In this document: positions 40,177 through 52,968 of the stretch, piece by piece
How the letters are laid out: each line of letters opens with the position of its first letter
Numbering within the stretch: position 1 is the stretch's first letter
Assembly: GCF_027596085.1 (NCBI RefSeq)
Contig: NC_072471.1
Location: 12,245,810-12,309,809 of the forward strand
Length of the DNA stretch: 64,000 bases
Direction of reading: 5' to 3'
Source: Anoplopoma fimbria
Taxonomy: Eukaryota > Chordata > Actinopteri > Perciformes > Anoplopomatidae
The notes under the pieces: model-generated
Databases searched by the model: none
Told to the model about the DNA's origin: nothing
Seen by the model: only the letters and a program-made list of their open reading frames with translations
Position numbers and translations under genes: made by a program

Positions 40177-40270
40177 TCTCCTGAGAGAAATACCTGAGCC
40201 TTTGGCTGCTAAATTGCTCCATAATGTTCAACGGCTAGTTGCTAACTTTGTCTGTTTAGTGAGGGGAAGG
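40177..40270 (+). repeat. Dispersed repeat family B, partial copy 1
   Basis: CTCCTGAGAGAAATACCTGA, CTTTGGCTGCTAAATTGCTC and GGCTAGTTGCTAAC align word for word, with scattered differences, to ACTCCTAAGAGAAACGTCTG, CTTTGGCTGCTAACTGCACC and AGCTAGTTGCTAAC at about 50805-50880. Only the 3' part of the family is present, directly after the SINE. Confidence 0.6.
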
Positions 40271-42022
40271 TTGTGTACAGTAGGGATGTGCAGAGAGCCC
40301 AGTATCTGTGACTATATCCGTCATTTTTTGCAATAAATAGAAGTGAAATAGACATAACAATCACGTTTTTGTTATTATTACACTTAATATTTAAGATATC
40401 AAAGTTATCATACACTGTAAGTTCCATTTCAGTTTGCGCTCTTTTTTTTTTTTACCTCTACCCTATTGTCTTCTGGTCACTTCAGTACACACAGGCGGAA
40501 ACAAGTTATAAAGGAACTCCAGATCATGATTTTTTTCTTACCAAAAACAAATCTTTTTTTAAAGGATATGTAAAAAGTAATGTTCCTTAAAATCTACTAT
40601 TTGTGCTTTGCGGAATACAGGTTTCAGCTCCCTAGTGTAAAGTGGGTTTATCAGAGCTTTTTCACTGAAACCCTTTTCCCATTACACGTAGCATATATTT
40701 TTCTGTTATGTAAAAAAAAACCCAATATTGATCAGTGCAGCTTTAAGCACCACCACAACCCCCAATATGATAAATAGTTTTACATCTGGAGAAATATGTG
40801 TCGCTGCATGCCAACGTCACCTTGTTTTGTTTTTCTTCACTCGCTGGGAAAACTTTGTCAGTAGCCAGCTACATAGCACCATCGGTGTGCAGCACTGGAA
40901 TGTTATGGGTGCATCTTAAACCCAGTAGCTAGGAAAGGTCACTGTCAAGGTCAGTTATTTCATTTTTTTGTGTTTTGCCACCAGAGGTCATGGAGAACGA
41001 TCCCATAAATCGGTTGAGTGCTTTATTGGCTGCTGTAGGACATGAGCTCCTTCAAAACCACTCATACACACTGAACTGCACAAAGGTTTTGGAAAAAATC
41101 CTATTTCACCAACATTCACCTCTTCTTTGTGCTCCATTAAATGCCATCATTAACTGTGTTATTGTGTTATTACTCAAGGGTTTAAATTGCTTCCAAATCA
41201 TTATTTGTTTGAATTTTTGTCTGAGAGTGGGAATCATCCTTTTTAAATCTCATTATGGACCCAAAGTCTTCAAATATGAACTCATAAAAGCTGAAAACAT
41301 TGAAATATGCCCGGCTTAGCACCGAGAACGTCATTCTCAAAGGCAGAATGTGTTGTAAGGTTTGAGAAACCATGTGCAATTTAGCATGAAGACAATTTCA
41401 TACTTCCAACTCCATTCTGCTCTGCCAGCCTGGAGAGGTTAGCTGAAAAGCTTTTGGCACATGCTGCTTCTAATGTATTCACAGGCACAAATGGTTAGTT
41501 GGAATTTGTCAAAATGTTTGTGAGACCTCCCTTTTTTCCTATTTTTTCCACTGCATCTTTGCACCATTGTGCATGTTTCGCCATCCCTCTCACTCTTTCC
41601 CTCTTCTTACATTTCTCCTTTCTGCAGTCACACATTGTTATCAGGTTCGCAAGCTCCTTTTAAAATGATGTGAATGCTTCGCTGGAGCCTGTTAGAGTTT
41701 GTCTGAGTGCAAAAACTTCAGCAGGAGCTTCTTATTGAGGGCAGCACGGACAGATTCCCTTTCCTTTTGGCCTGTGGTTCCACTTCATGGACATCAATAT
41801 ATACCTTGAAATGTGTGTCTTGAACCGTCTTCATTGAAGGCAACATACAGTATGTTCGAACACCTTTTAGAGATCAATCAAACTTCAAGGCATCTCTTTC
41901 TCAGAGTTTCGAGAAATTTGAATTTGTGTCCGTGCATCTTTGCATTACTTAGTCATGGTGGAGCCTATTGGTGCTCATGATAACACTTCTTCTGCCCCGA
42001 ATTCATTTAAAGAAAAATGCTG
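40271..42022. other. Non-coding stretch with a possible repeat
   Basis: About 1.75 kb without a recognised gene. The part 40575-40745, ending in ATTGATCAGTGCAGCTTTAAG, resembles a teleost dispersed repeat I have seen elsewhere, but there is no second copy here. The rest has no assigned content. Confidence 0.4.
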
Positions 42023-42053
42023 TTTAGACGTGTACCTGGAGTACACGTCTAAA
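42023..42053. repeat. Perfect 13-bp inverted repeat, 5-nt loop
   Basis: TTTAGACGTGTAC (42023-42035), loop CTGGA, and the exact reverse complement GTACACGTCTAAA (42041-42053). With mismatches the stem can extend outward (a G-U pair, an internal loop, then A-U pairs) to about 54 nt. This is one of the strongest simple hairpins in the window. Confidence 0.92.
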
Positions 42054-42963
42054 TCACTTTTATTTTGGGTTTGTACTAGAACATGTTTACAAGCTTCAGT
42101 GCTCATGAAACACATTATTTTCATCATTCTCTTTGTCTGACTAAGCCTGTATTCACCCTCTGTCTGTCTTTAGCAGCTGTCTCTTTAAGCCCCCCTTCTG
42201 AGAAAGCCCAGTCAGCTCTGATTGGCCTGCGGTAAAATTTGGCCCGTTCCAAAGGTAGACCGTAGGTGGAGATGCTCAGATGGGATGGTGTATTCTCATG
42301 CACCTGCACGTGACATAGGAATGGGAGCCGAATGGCTTGTTGAATCCCATGTTTTATGATCTATGCAGCCCACAAACACCTGACTAGGTTGTCATAGTTT
42401 GTGGATGCGAGCACTTCTCCTCTTATTCCCATGTCCTCCTTTTCAGACCTGGGATTACAACAACCTCTCCTGTCATGTCATCTTTACATTTGTCTAGTTT
42501 TCAAATGATTATTGTTCATGTGATTCTTTAAATGCTGCAATTTTTTTGGCCACAGCAGCCAAAATACATTATTTGAGGATCTGAAATGAAGCCTGACAAC
42601 CAGTCAGAGCGTTGGGCTGTCTGGCCAGAGGGCCCTTACACCCCGCTGAGCTCAGTGAACGGACAATTGAACACAGCGCTCGCTTGTCCTCACACATTGT
42701 GCTCATACATAAACAGAGACACAGGCAAGCATAACACACATGCCCCTGCTTTTTATGTGTGCAGGTTGAGACTAATTAAAGGCGGAAAACTTTACAAAAC
42801 AATCTATTTAGCTGTTAGCGTGTTCCAAAAACCAACCGGTCCATCAGATGATTTAATAAAGCAAAAAGGAGGAGATAGAGGAGGAGGCTGTGGCGAGGGA
42901 GAGACAACAAGAGGTTTTGACTCAGACGCCTGTGTTGATGGAAGTGACTGAGCCAGTGTCATT
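42054..42963. other. Non-coding stretch, possibly conserved
   Basis: About 0.9 kb without a recognised gene. The segment 42590-42870 looks like conserved non-coding DNA (GACTAATTAAAGGCGG, TTTAATAAAGC) and is open in one frame, but no domain or splice pattern backs a coding reading. Confidence 0.35.
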
Positions 42964-42971
42964 GATTAATA

Positions 42972-43422
42972 CAAATAGTCAAAGAAGTCCTAAGATCTTT
43001 AACTTAAGTAAAAGTACTAACACCACAATTTAAAAAATACTCTTTCACAAGTAAAAGTCCTGCATCCAAAACCTTAGTAAGTAAAAGTATAACTATATAA
43101 TCAAGAAAATGTACTTAAAGTATAAAAGTAAAAGTATTCACTATGCAGCCGAATCGGCTCTCTAGTTGTTACATTATTGTATATTATGATATTAGATTAT
43201 TACTGATGCAGGAACATATAAGGTACATTAAAATGTTGTCACTGAAGCAAATAATGCTAATTTATTCTAATTTTATACCGTAGTGTGCTTTAATTTACTT
43301 GTATTTTATACACAAATTATAACTAAATGTAGTGAAGTAAAATGAACAATAACTTTTAGAAAAAAGCACCAATATTGTAGTTGCATTACTTTGGTACATT
43401 TACTTAGTCACTTTCCACCACC
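42972..43422 (+). mobile_element. hAT-like non-autonomous element (MITE), copy 1
   Basis: A 451-bp non-coding element flanked by the 8-bp direct repeat GATTAATA (42964-42971 and 43423-43430). Eight base pairs is the usual hAT target-duplication length. The left part is rich in AAGTAAAAGTAC-type words. The right end reads GTACATTTACTTAGTCACTTTCCACCACC, given here in pieces as GTACATTTACTTAGTCAC and TTTCCACCACC; the inverse of this is the typical start of a common teleost element. The middle shares blocks with copy 2 (47336-47815). It has no transposase and would have relied on one supplied elsewhere. Confidence 0.68.
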
Positions 43423-43430
43423 GATTAATA

Positions 43431-45364
43431 CCTTACCAAATCATGTGCTTGTGCGACCAACTGAGAACGTTGGTTGTACCAGTGCTACCAGTGGGAAAAG
43501 TAGGTCTGGAGCCCTGCATTTGCTTTCATTATAATCAGCATTTTGAATATCCCACCGGAAACCCATCATGTACCAACAACACACACAAACGCACACACCT
43601 GACTGGTTGCGGAAGCTTCTACAGCAGCTCCCCACTCCTCCTACTCAAAGAGATGAGTCAACCTTAGAATTCTGTCATTGTTCAACAGTCTAAAAATACC
43701 TCAATGCGGATGTGATTTTATACCCTATATAAATGTTTTCATATGACATTTATGCAACCAGAATGCATACTAAAACAGGAACAGTTTTTAAGCTTTATGT
43801 CAATTTTATGTAGAGCACAACCAGTTTATTTGTATGAAATTTTCTTAACAAAAAAGTCTGACTTGACGCAGCTTGACAAGTGTATCTACTGCATGAAAAG
43901 TTGGGGGACAGTCCTGCCTTCATCCCACAGCTCCTCGCCAGCAGGGTTTCTGAGCTGTCAGGAGGAAAACAACGCAAGGAAGGTCACGCTTTATAATGCT
44001 ACCTGTCAGCCAGCCAAGACAGGATCACCCCGGAAAAAATTTAATTAGCTTGAAACAGGCAGCGGGGAGAGAGACGACATTAAAGGAATTGAACGTTAAC
44101 CAGCTTTTAATCCTGTCCTGGCGAGAGAAGAGAAGAAAAGAGGGAAAAAAATCGTTCTCTATCGAACAGTCGTGACTTTGATGGAGGTGGAATTCTTTTA
44201 AGGTGATATGCAGTGTAATTAGTAATGCGCATGTGTTTACAAGTAAAATAAAGCATCCTCACTTGCTTTGATGTGTAATGGAAGCATCCTTAGAAATCAC
44301 AGGCTGGCTGTGTGCTGCAGGAAATAGGAAAAGCTTTTAGTGTTGTTTTCCAATTGTATTTGTATTTTAGTCACTTATGATCCAATCACAGTGAAAAATA
44401 AATCTTGTTAATATACAATTTAAATGTAATTTCAGGTTTTTCATACTGACAAAAACACTGGAGATCATTTATTGTCTATTGCAGCATTTGAGCAAGGTTT
44501 ATCGATGGATGTCACTTTATTTCAGCAGGCTGATGTTGAGTTAGGGTGACAGTACTTTTTCTTGAGAGAGGCCAAGGTTTGAAGAGTGTAACAGCAAGTA
44601 CCCATGATGCAGCATCCCTGAGCAAGAAACTGAAATCCTACAATCTGAAGGTCTTGGTCTTTGGCCGACCCTGACCCTGAGCTCAGAGTCAGTCTTAGTT
44701 AAAATCCTCCTTTCCGTTCCTTAAGGTCCTATTATTATCATTGTGCACCTGTGGATTACATAAGAATATTTATTACATTATTTTATATTCCTTATATCCG
44801 GATCTTCATTGTCTTAAAGCTCCAATAGACAGAACAGCTGTGTAAAAATGCATTCATCTCATCAGCCTAATCAGTGAGGATGCATCAAGCCCAGTTATTC
44901 TAATGCAGTCTAAATAAATAACTTATTTTGTATTCATCTTTGACTACAAGTAGATACAATATAACTCCCAGCAATAACTGGGCAGCAAATTCCTATTTAG
45001 ACATAAGAGTTTTTTTCTTTACAAATTTAAGCTTCATTCATTTTATTTTTCCCAGTCTGAGACAGAAAATTACCAGAACAAGTCACGGAGGGAAAACAAC
45101 CCAAATTCAGTAGCTAATAAACCTTTTCATAAGCTACATTAAGCAAACAATAAATCTTTTTTCTCAGGAGACATTTGGACTTGTCATGGCATGAAAAGCG
45201 CAGGTGTAAATAATAACACTTACAATGGCTTTATTCTATTTATGTGTCTCAGGGAACAACAGCAGTGATTCAGCATGCACAATACCAGGGTCCTGGAAAA
45301 ATTACCAGTTTCACCTGTGCTTTTTCTGTTATGATTTGTCTCAAAGCCTGCTGTCAAAAAGGTA
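43431..45364. other. Non-coding stretch
   Basis: About 1.9 kb without a recognised gene or transposon. The segment 43905-44115 has a conserved-element look (TTTAATTAGCTTGAAAC, TTTTAATCCTGTCC), an impression only. Confidence 0.4.
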
Positions 45365-45578
45365 TATTGCAATTTCAATTCGTCCAATACTTTGGTTTAT
45401 GAACAAAAACCTGCAGAGCTAATGACATTCCTGTCAGCCTCAGGTGTACTTTGGGTTTTAGTAATAATAACAAAATGTTAACATGTTAACATGCCAAACT
45501 TAGACAGTGAGCATGTTATACCTGCTAAACATCAAAGTTGGCAATCAGCTCAAAGCAGCGCTATGACTAAGTAAAGTC
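45365..45578 (+). repeat. Teleost interspersed repeat, family A, copy 2
   Basis: CGTCCAATACTTTGGTTTAT, CAGCCTCAGGTGTACTTTG, TTAACATGTTAACATGCC and CCTGCTAAACATCAAAG follow in family order. It overlaps copy 1 (6056-6345) along most of its length and copy 3 at its left end. It runs almost directly into another dispersed repeat at 45657. Confidence 0.65.
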
Positions 45579-45656
45579 GATTTTTAAAGCTCTTCTACTA
45601 ACAAATCCATCTGCCGATAGTGAAATCTGTTCAGGAAGTGATAGTATAATTGATCT

Positions 45657-45985
45657 GTTAAAGGTGTCGCCCATTGGTTTGTGGGCTGCTTTATGTTCAT
45701 AACCGTCGCTATCTTGTTTATTTGGAACCAGAGGTGACACATGAGGGTTGAGCTGAATAATTTACCAAATGAACATCATGCTGTATTAAAGAAGACTTGA
45801 AACTAGCTCTTAAGATCATAAACTCATAGTTACAATGTTTACTGCTCTAATAAATCAAAAAGAGGGACATTTTCTCATTGAATTCTACACAATCACACTT
45901 CTCTTTGCAACCAAAGGAGTCGCCCCATGAAGGCTATTAGACAGAATGCAAGTTCTGCATTGACTTCACTTTTCAGACTCTGAGA
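45657..45985 (+). repeat. Teleost dispersed repeat (family C)
   Basis: TCTTGTTTATTTGGAACCAG, AATGAACATCATGCTGTATT, AAGAAGACTTGAAACTAGC, AGGAGTCGCCCCATGAAGGC and TTGACTTCACTTTTCAG occur in the order of a very common percomorph repeat that I recognise. It is non-coding. Only one copy is in this window and its class is unknown to me. Confidence 0.65.
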
Positions 45986-47335
45986 TTGCTGCCTGGTATG
46001 AAGGCATGTGGGCTTTATATCATCTGGTGCTGTGCTTGTTTATGACTCTGTGTGCTTTGTCAGTTCATTAAGTCCATTAAAAACAGTCTGAGAGGGTCCC
46101 GCATTCTAATAACACTAATATAGCTTATAAGCAGTTATTTATTTGTGAGCTGTTTGCATAAACTTTGGTCAGTCATCAGAATATGATTTCCCCTGAAACC
46201 TAACTATCTTATGTGTACAAGCATCGTATCAGCTATGTTTTTAGAATTCCCCCATGCAAAGGCAATCTGATTAAAGAGTGACTTGGACCTTTCTTCTGTT
46301 TTGACACCCACAACAGTGTTCACATCACTTTCAGTGTACCAGAGGGTTTTTCACCTCGCCAATAGTCAATGTGAAAGCTCTAATGAACTGAATATATGTT
46401 AAATCACTCTTGTGTTATATTAATCCCGGGCATTGATTTTTCTGACTCCATCCCAGATAATTGTTATATAAATGAAATTAAATCTGTCTCATAAACAGAA
46501 ATGAGTAAGCGCTCTATCCAGAGAAAGCTGGTCTCCTTAGTGGGAGATGATTTGCCTGGTATTCTTTTTAATATTTTAAACATGATCTAGAAGCAGATTA
46601 ATGACATCCAATTACATTATTTCTGATGTTGAAATTTTCAAACATTTTCTTCTCACTAATCCCAGAATTTTAGTGTAGCAGTTCATCTTTTATCAATTAA
46701 ACTACAAGTGGAAGCAGTACTACTCATTTCAATTCTACACGAGCCACAGCAACTACCCAGTCTCCGTCTGTCTCTAACTATCTGAGGAAACAGAACACAC
46801 TTCTGCGTTTTAGTTTCTGTTTTTGTGTGTAGCCATTCAGGGCTCCTCTTCCTCTAAAATATTCCCTCTGAAGCACTTAGCCTAATTAGAGATCATTTAT
46901 TCCCAAAACTAATCAGTCCAAGTGTTTTTGTGTCTTCTAAAATAATAACATGAGAGAAGGTTGTTGTTGCACTAAGTGAGGGTTCAACAGCCCACTCTGC
47001 TTACTAAATTTGACCGTATGTTGCGTTTTGTGTGTGCGCGTGTTTGTGGGGTTGCTGTTATGCAAACCGTAGCATCATTTGATTAGTGGTTAGAATTTAA
47101 TTACTTAGCAAAAGAGGGAACATCGTGGAATTCTTCTTGATCTATCTTAATAAATGTTATCTTGTGTAAAAAGACATGGATTGTTTGGGTTGCATGCATA
47201 CAAAACATTTTTTTAATGTGGTTCAATTTGACACAAAATTGATTTCAGAATTAAGGTTGTGTAACTGTTAGTGGATATAAAAACATGAAATAAAATAGGA
47301 TGTTTTAAAAGATGGAAAGTTCAAGTCATGATTGC
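45986..47335. other. Non-coding AT-rich stretch
   Basis: About 1.35 kb without a recognised gene or repeat. The part 46380-46640 is AT-rich with several TAAT/ATTA cores and could be conserved non-coding DNA. Confidence 0.4.
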
Positions 47336-47815
47336 TTTTAGTCATATTCAAATCCTTTGCTCAATAAAAAGAAATACCACAATGTAAAATGTACTGTGTA
47401 AAAGTATTTGACGTAATTTAAGAAGTATAAGGGATGTAAAAGTACTCAGAGTATCAGAATTAAAACAGGTTATTATGCAAATTGTCCTCCAAGAGCATTA
47501 TATAAGTATACACAGTAATACATGCATCGATGTGTAAACACAATTTAATGTTGTAGTTAGAAGATAATAGTAACTACTTCAATGTGTAATATATAAAATG
47601 CATAGTGTCTTTAAGATGATTATATATTCTCAATGTAAATTCTTAATCTACAAAATATCTATATAAGATAACTAAATAATGTATTGCTGTCAAATAAATA
47701 GAGTGAAGTCAAAAGTACAATATTTAACTGGAAAATGTATTGGAGTAAAAGTATGAAGTAGAAAATAGAAATGTTCAAGTACAAATATGTCAAAAGTATA
47801 TTAAAGTACAATGAG
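47336..47815 (+). mobile_element. hAT-like non-autonomous element (MITE), copy 2
   Basis: A diverged second copy of the element at 42972-43422, in the same orientation. It has GTAAAAGTACTCAGAGTATC, TTATGCAAATTGTCC, AATTTAATGTTGTAGTTAG, GAAGTCAAAAGTACAATATT and GGAGTAAAAGTATGAAGTAG in the family order. It retains parts of the right half that copy 1 lacks. The ends are worn and no target duplication is visible, so this copy is older or truncated. Confidence 0.65.
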
Positions 47816-50581
47816 AGCTGTGGACAGAAATCTGATAATTTAGCATTTAGCATTCACTTTTGTGACGGCCCCTAACTTCAGGGACTTCAGAGTCACAGAT
47901 CATGCTAACACACTGCTTGTCTGTCAGGTGTTTTAGATGTTTTCTTATTCATATTCCAACCACTGTTGTGCAATAGGAGGCAAAAAAAAAAAAAAACACA
48001 CATAACACACTCACACACAATTGTCTGGCAGCAAATAGTGTGCAAATGAAATTCACATTACTGTAGGTCACTGAATTCATTTCTGAAATGGCAATTGGTA
48101 TAATCTCTCACGGGACTTGTTGTGAGTAGTGGACCACATTACCCAGTTACCCTTACACCCCACTGTAGATTAAGGAATACATTTACCCACTATCAACCCA
48201 TCAACTCCAGCCCATTTGTTCCCCTCGGACCATATGGATTAAACTGTTTTTGTCTGCAGTTAATTTTTACTGGGATGAGGCCGGCTGTGAAAACCGCATC
48301 AGAGGACAAGCCAAACGCTTCTCCTGGAGAACAAACATCCTCCCTCTTATCTTGTCCTTTTTGTTTTATAGAATACTCTCCTCTTGGCTGATATTTTGAA
48401 AAATTTGAATTATTTTCCAGCCTTATCCGCTGTGATCTGAACCAGAGGACTCAGTCATACAACTCAAAGACAACCTTGATCTGCAGGCTAGTGCTGTACA
48501 AAAAAATACTTGAAAAGTTTTGTTTAAAAAAAAATCAAGTATTCTGCCACACACTGGAAGTCTTTCAAATCTATTCAGTTCTAACTTTAATATTGCAAGA
48601 GAGCTAAGGTCAGTGAAGTGAAAAAGTGCTTTGAGTTCTTTGTGAAGGAGAAGCTCAAACTCTTATTTAATGCATTTATTACTAAAGACACAGCGTTGAG
48701 GCTGCTGCTCTTGCAGTTATAAGAACACAGTATTCACAGTCATCTATCAACAACGAAGTATCAGCACTGCAACGCAAGCCCAAACGCTGCTCCTCAGTGC
48801 TTAACTGACTCCAGCCGTCTCTCTCTCTTTCAGAACGACCTTGTGAAGACGACTCTCCTCTTTAACCCAGAGCTGTGTAGCTGGCTCAGCGCTCTCTCTC
48901 TCTCTCTCTCTCCCACACCTTGTCCCCATTGTTGCTGATCTTATCGTTCAGCCTATCAGAGGACTAATGACCCCGGCAATCGGTCCTGACCTGTCGGGGG
49001 AAGTGTAGCTGCCAAAGTGAAGGAAGGAGAGTCCATTAAAAGATTAATGCAAGGAAGTGGACACTGTCCTCCTGGACCTGTGGAGCACTTCAGCAGGAGT
49101 GGAGAATTTGATTTATTGTGGTCCCCCCCGCCCTCCTCACATGCTGAATAGGCAGGGAAGGATAAGCATGGTGGAGCAACTTGCTGTGTCAAGAACAACT
49201 GACTGCAGTGGTGTTTGTTTTAGATTTGTATTAGAGAAAGAATCATACAAAGACGCTTGTCTTTATATACTTGCGTTGTGATTGTCATTCACAGCTTTTA
49301 GGGGTTAAAGGTTACATTGGTAATAAGTAAATGTTTCCTATTTGTCCTGGGATTACTCAGCAGAATCTTTGCCTTAGAGGCAAAGTCAACACCAGGGTCT
49401 GACAGGCCTATTAACCCGTTTTCTTTTTAAGAGAACACACTACCCTATTCGTCATTCATCATGCAGCAATTAAGCATTCTGTTACTTTGGCAACCGTTTT
49501 TTGATATTTATTTGATCAAAAGCGTAGAGTGGCATGGGCCCTGCGACCTGCATCCATTACTCATGCGTATGGCATAATGTTGGCATTTGTGCAAGGCAAA
49601 AAAAAGTTTTCTCCTATATGCTTTTAGTAAAGATTTGCTGTCAAGCTTGAGGAGCCTTGTTTCCTTGGCTCTTTTAGTGAGGACCGGAACTTTTATAATG
49701 GGCAGAAACAATGACTTCTCCTGCACTGCATGGGTATTGACAGAGGGAGAAACAGGGAGAGAAATTCTGCTTTATTTGTTAGAGTCAGGTTTGTGTCTCT
49801 CCGTGTTGTTGACATCCGTTTCTAAGTCGGGGTTATGCAGTTTCTGGGGGGGTATTTGTGCTTTAACTACAGGCAAAACCATGGGGAAACCTAGCTGTTG
49901 TTGTAGAACAATGTATATGCATCCTATCATGCACACAGGGGATTCACATTTACATGAAAAGCTATGTTGGGCATCCACAATTTCTCACGTAAATCACTAT
50001 CGAGTTGACATCCTTAATAGAAAATAGCAGCCTCTTAAGGTTGGCATCGAGACTGAGGGTAAGCCACTTCACATTCCTCCCCCCCCCATTCTACTCCTCC
50101 AGCTGATCGTATCCAGGTTAAATGTTAATTGGACAAAATCCCAGACTTCCTTTGTTTTAATGGCTGCACTTCTCATTTTCTCTCTCACCGCTGCAATCGT
50201 TACACATACTGTACACTTTTAGGGGAGACGGATGTGAATGATTTTGCAAACAGCTTGGCTTACTCGTGGAACACTCACTGTCCAAATTCCTCAATGGACC
50301 GTAATGGGCTTTCTTACCAGTATTTTCATTATTAGCCAGTGATGACTTTGGATCCTACCCTTACTGAGATGAACAAGGCCGCGATATATGTCAATTTACA
50401 ACAAAAGGGCTACTGAAGCTAAGTGTTCCTGGCAGAACCATTGCATCATTACAATGTCAGCAAGTCCATTGAAAGACACGGCATCTGACCTCAACACCTT
50501 GTCAGTTGGTGACCACATTACAAGACCAGCATGCAGCTCTGCTGAGTTGGTCAGCACTAAAGATAACACGCTGACCATTTA
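47816..50581. other. Non-coding stretch
   Basis: About 2.8 kb with no supportable gene. It contains an A14-like run near 47983, a 9-bp inverted repeat at 48505-48543 and a (CT)n run at 48892-48913. A strong acceptor-like CTCTTTCAG ends at 48833 and one frame is open behind it for about 58 codons, but that frame crosses the CT microsatellite and has no known domain. Confidence 0.45.
48892..48913. repeat. (CT)n microsatellite
   Basis: Eleven uninterrupted CT units, then CCACACC. Confidence 0.9.
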
Positions 50582-50925
50582 AAAGCAGCATTAAACCTGC
50601 ATTCACTGATTTTTTTTTTTAGCCTCTTGGGAGCAGTGGAAACAAGCTGTAAACGTAACAATGACATAAAACATTATAAGTGGATATGGGGAAATTGCTA
50701 GCAAATGGTTGCTTATTTACACATCCAGCAGTTCCAGAAACATTAGCATTTATCTTGAGTGCCTGGCCACCTGGCCTTAACTGTAAGCTCTGGTCTGGTC
50801 TTTACTAACTCCTAAGAGAAACGTCTGGCTCTTTGGCTGCTAACTGCACCGCTATGTCCGCCAGCTAGTTGCTAACCTAGTCTGTGTGTCACTTGGTGCC
50901 CCTTTTGCATTGCACATAGTCATTT
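50582..50925 (+). repeat. Dispersed repeat family B, longer copy 2
   Basis: AGCCTCTTGGGAGCAGTGG, GTAAACGTAACAATGACAT, TTATTTACACATCCAGCAG, GCCTGGCCACCTGGCCTTAA and CTTTGGCTGCTAACTGC occur in the order of a common percomorph repeat. Its 3' third matches 40177-40270. It is non-coding. Confidence 0.65.
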
Positions 50926-52930
50926 AATCCATTGTTAATATAAAGATACTGTTGTTTATAACAGCTTTGACCTTGTCACATTTTATTTTTTAAATCTGTA
51001 CAATAGCCTTGAATCCCCAAGAAGCCAGGTCAGTGCTAACAAGGACATCAAATTACAAGGAACATGATTTATCTTAATTTAGGATAGTTAGTGATTCATG
51101 CTCTAAGTCTCATTACCAAAAGGTATGGCCCTTTACAAAACTGGATAATCAGCATGTGGAAATTACCATAGCTTCCTGAACAAAATCTGTATAAATAGTT
51201 TAACGGAGTAATTATTCTAAATGCCATTTGTTGCAGTATCTTGAGCACTTAAATTACAAAATGTGGCAGTGACATCGCAGAGAATATAATTGTTTCATAT
51301 AAGGTGAGTCAGGTGGAACATATTTAAAATGAGTCTCATCCCTTCCAGAGACCTAATTTGCGTATGTTTAATGATTATGATAATAACACAATCACTAATT
51401 TGAAGTACTATATTGCTTTTTATTTTTCAATTACAATATTGCAATTTAAAGGCCCAGATGATATCTAGTCTCATTTCACATTAAGTGTGACAGACTCAAA
51501 CTAATGCTAAACAACAGAAATCATTTTTATTGCACATTGTTTACTTTCACTTTCTCTGTCCCTGCAGAGACAGCCTTCACATAATATTCAAATGGTGACA
51601 GAGGGGTCAACTCATTACACGGAAATGAAAATCACCAGCACAAATGTCACTTTCCTTTGTCTTTCATCTCAGACATGCCACTAGATTGCACAGCCATCAC
51701 CTCAGGGATGAAGTCAGTGTCAGGAAAATATACTAGAAAAAATGAATTGGGTTGTTTGTGTGTGTGTGGCGGGTGTATTTGTGTATGCGAGACATTTTTA
51801 CACAACATATATTTTTGTTCTGACTACTGTAGGTCAGAGTAGACGATTGCATGCAGTTTTGGAGCTAATCCTTTTTTACCTAATTTCCCATTGCTGTCCA
51901 CATACACAATGGAGAGTGACCGAGCAGTAAAGAATAGCAAACATAGACAATTTGATTTAAAATCTGATCTCTGAAATATATGGCAGAAATAACTCAAGAC
52001 TTAGATCAACATTTGGCAGCTCTGCAGGAAACACCCAAGATTCTATTTTTGAGTATAAATCTCAAAAACATAAACCAAACATGCTGATGGCCACCAGTGG
52101 ATATGTGGGATTGGGTTTCTGTGGTTGCTTTGATCATTTCTACTGTAAGACCTTGTCACTCATGGAATTCAAATGTTTGATGAACCATATTGTGTAGGCT
52201 CTTTGTAAAAAAAAGTTTAAAGGGTCGCTGTAATGATTTAGCATTGCATTGAGATGAAGAACTCACAAGAGACAGATTGAAAGGAGGAATGGTCATAATA
52301 CAAATATCAGAGGCCGAGATGTCAGGGCTTTTAGTTGCTCGTATTACTAAAGCATAAAAAAAAAAAAAAGAAACAAAAAACAGGATCCTATAATTCCCTA
52401 CAATCCTACAATGCAACTCAATGGCGTCTTTCGTTTCCCTCGACCTTATCTACCTTGTAAATATGTTAATATCGTGTCTTTCAAGCTCCAAGTTCTGTCA
52501 AAGGCTTTCGGCTTAAAAGTGAAATGTAATGGTAACATATGAAAACTGAATAAGGAGAATTAGAAAATGATTGTTAGACAAACAGAAAGTAGAGCTTGAG
52601 GACAAAAGGACGGGCAGCCAAAAGGTGGTTAGTAATTAGCGAGCGGAGATAAAAAATACAGGAGGTCAAGGATTCACTCGTTCTGGAGTGTGGTCAAAAG
52701 TACTAAAAGCTTTATGCTTTAACAGGATTGTTAGGCAAGATACCTCAAGCCTCACTGGCTCACATTGCGTAGAGCATAATGATTGGTTGGTCGGGTATTT
52801 TATATGCAGCATGGGTAATTAAATCGGTGGATACTGTTCCGGAATCGATATGAGCCCAGTGACATAAAGCATTACCACTGAACCACTCTGTGTATGTGTG
52901 TCCACACGAGTGTGTAGGAGACAAAGTGAG

Positions 52931-52934
<4 letters not shown>
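50926..52934. other. Non-coding stretch, partly conserved-looking
   Basis: About 2 kb without a recognised gene. The subsegment 51120-51420 is given separately. An A13 run is at about 52357-52369. Confidence 0.4.
51120..51420. promoter_or_regulatory. Possible conserved non-coding element
   Basis: An AT-rich, repeat-free block with GGAGTAATTATTCTAAATGC, GTTTAATGATTATGATAAT and similar homeodomain-like words, the sort of composition typical of deeply conserved vertebrate enhancers. No conservation test was possible. Confidence 0.2.

Positions 52935-52960
<26 letters not shown>
52935..52960. repeat. (AG)13 microsatellite
   Basis: Thirteen AG units, followed by a purine-rich stretch to about 53000. 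Confidence 0.93.

Positions 52961-52968
<8 letters not shown>

Noticed and set aside
48834..49008. Exon-like stretch after a strong CTCTTTCAG acceptor
   Set aside because: The open frame runs through a (CT)n microsatellite, ends in a stop without a domain, and the pyrimidine run is itself part of CT-rich simple sequence.
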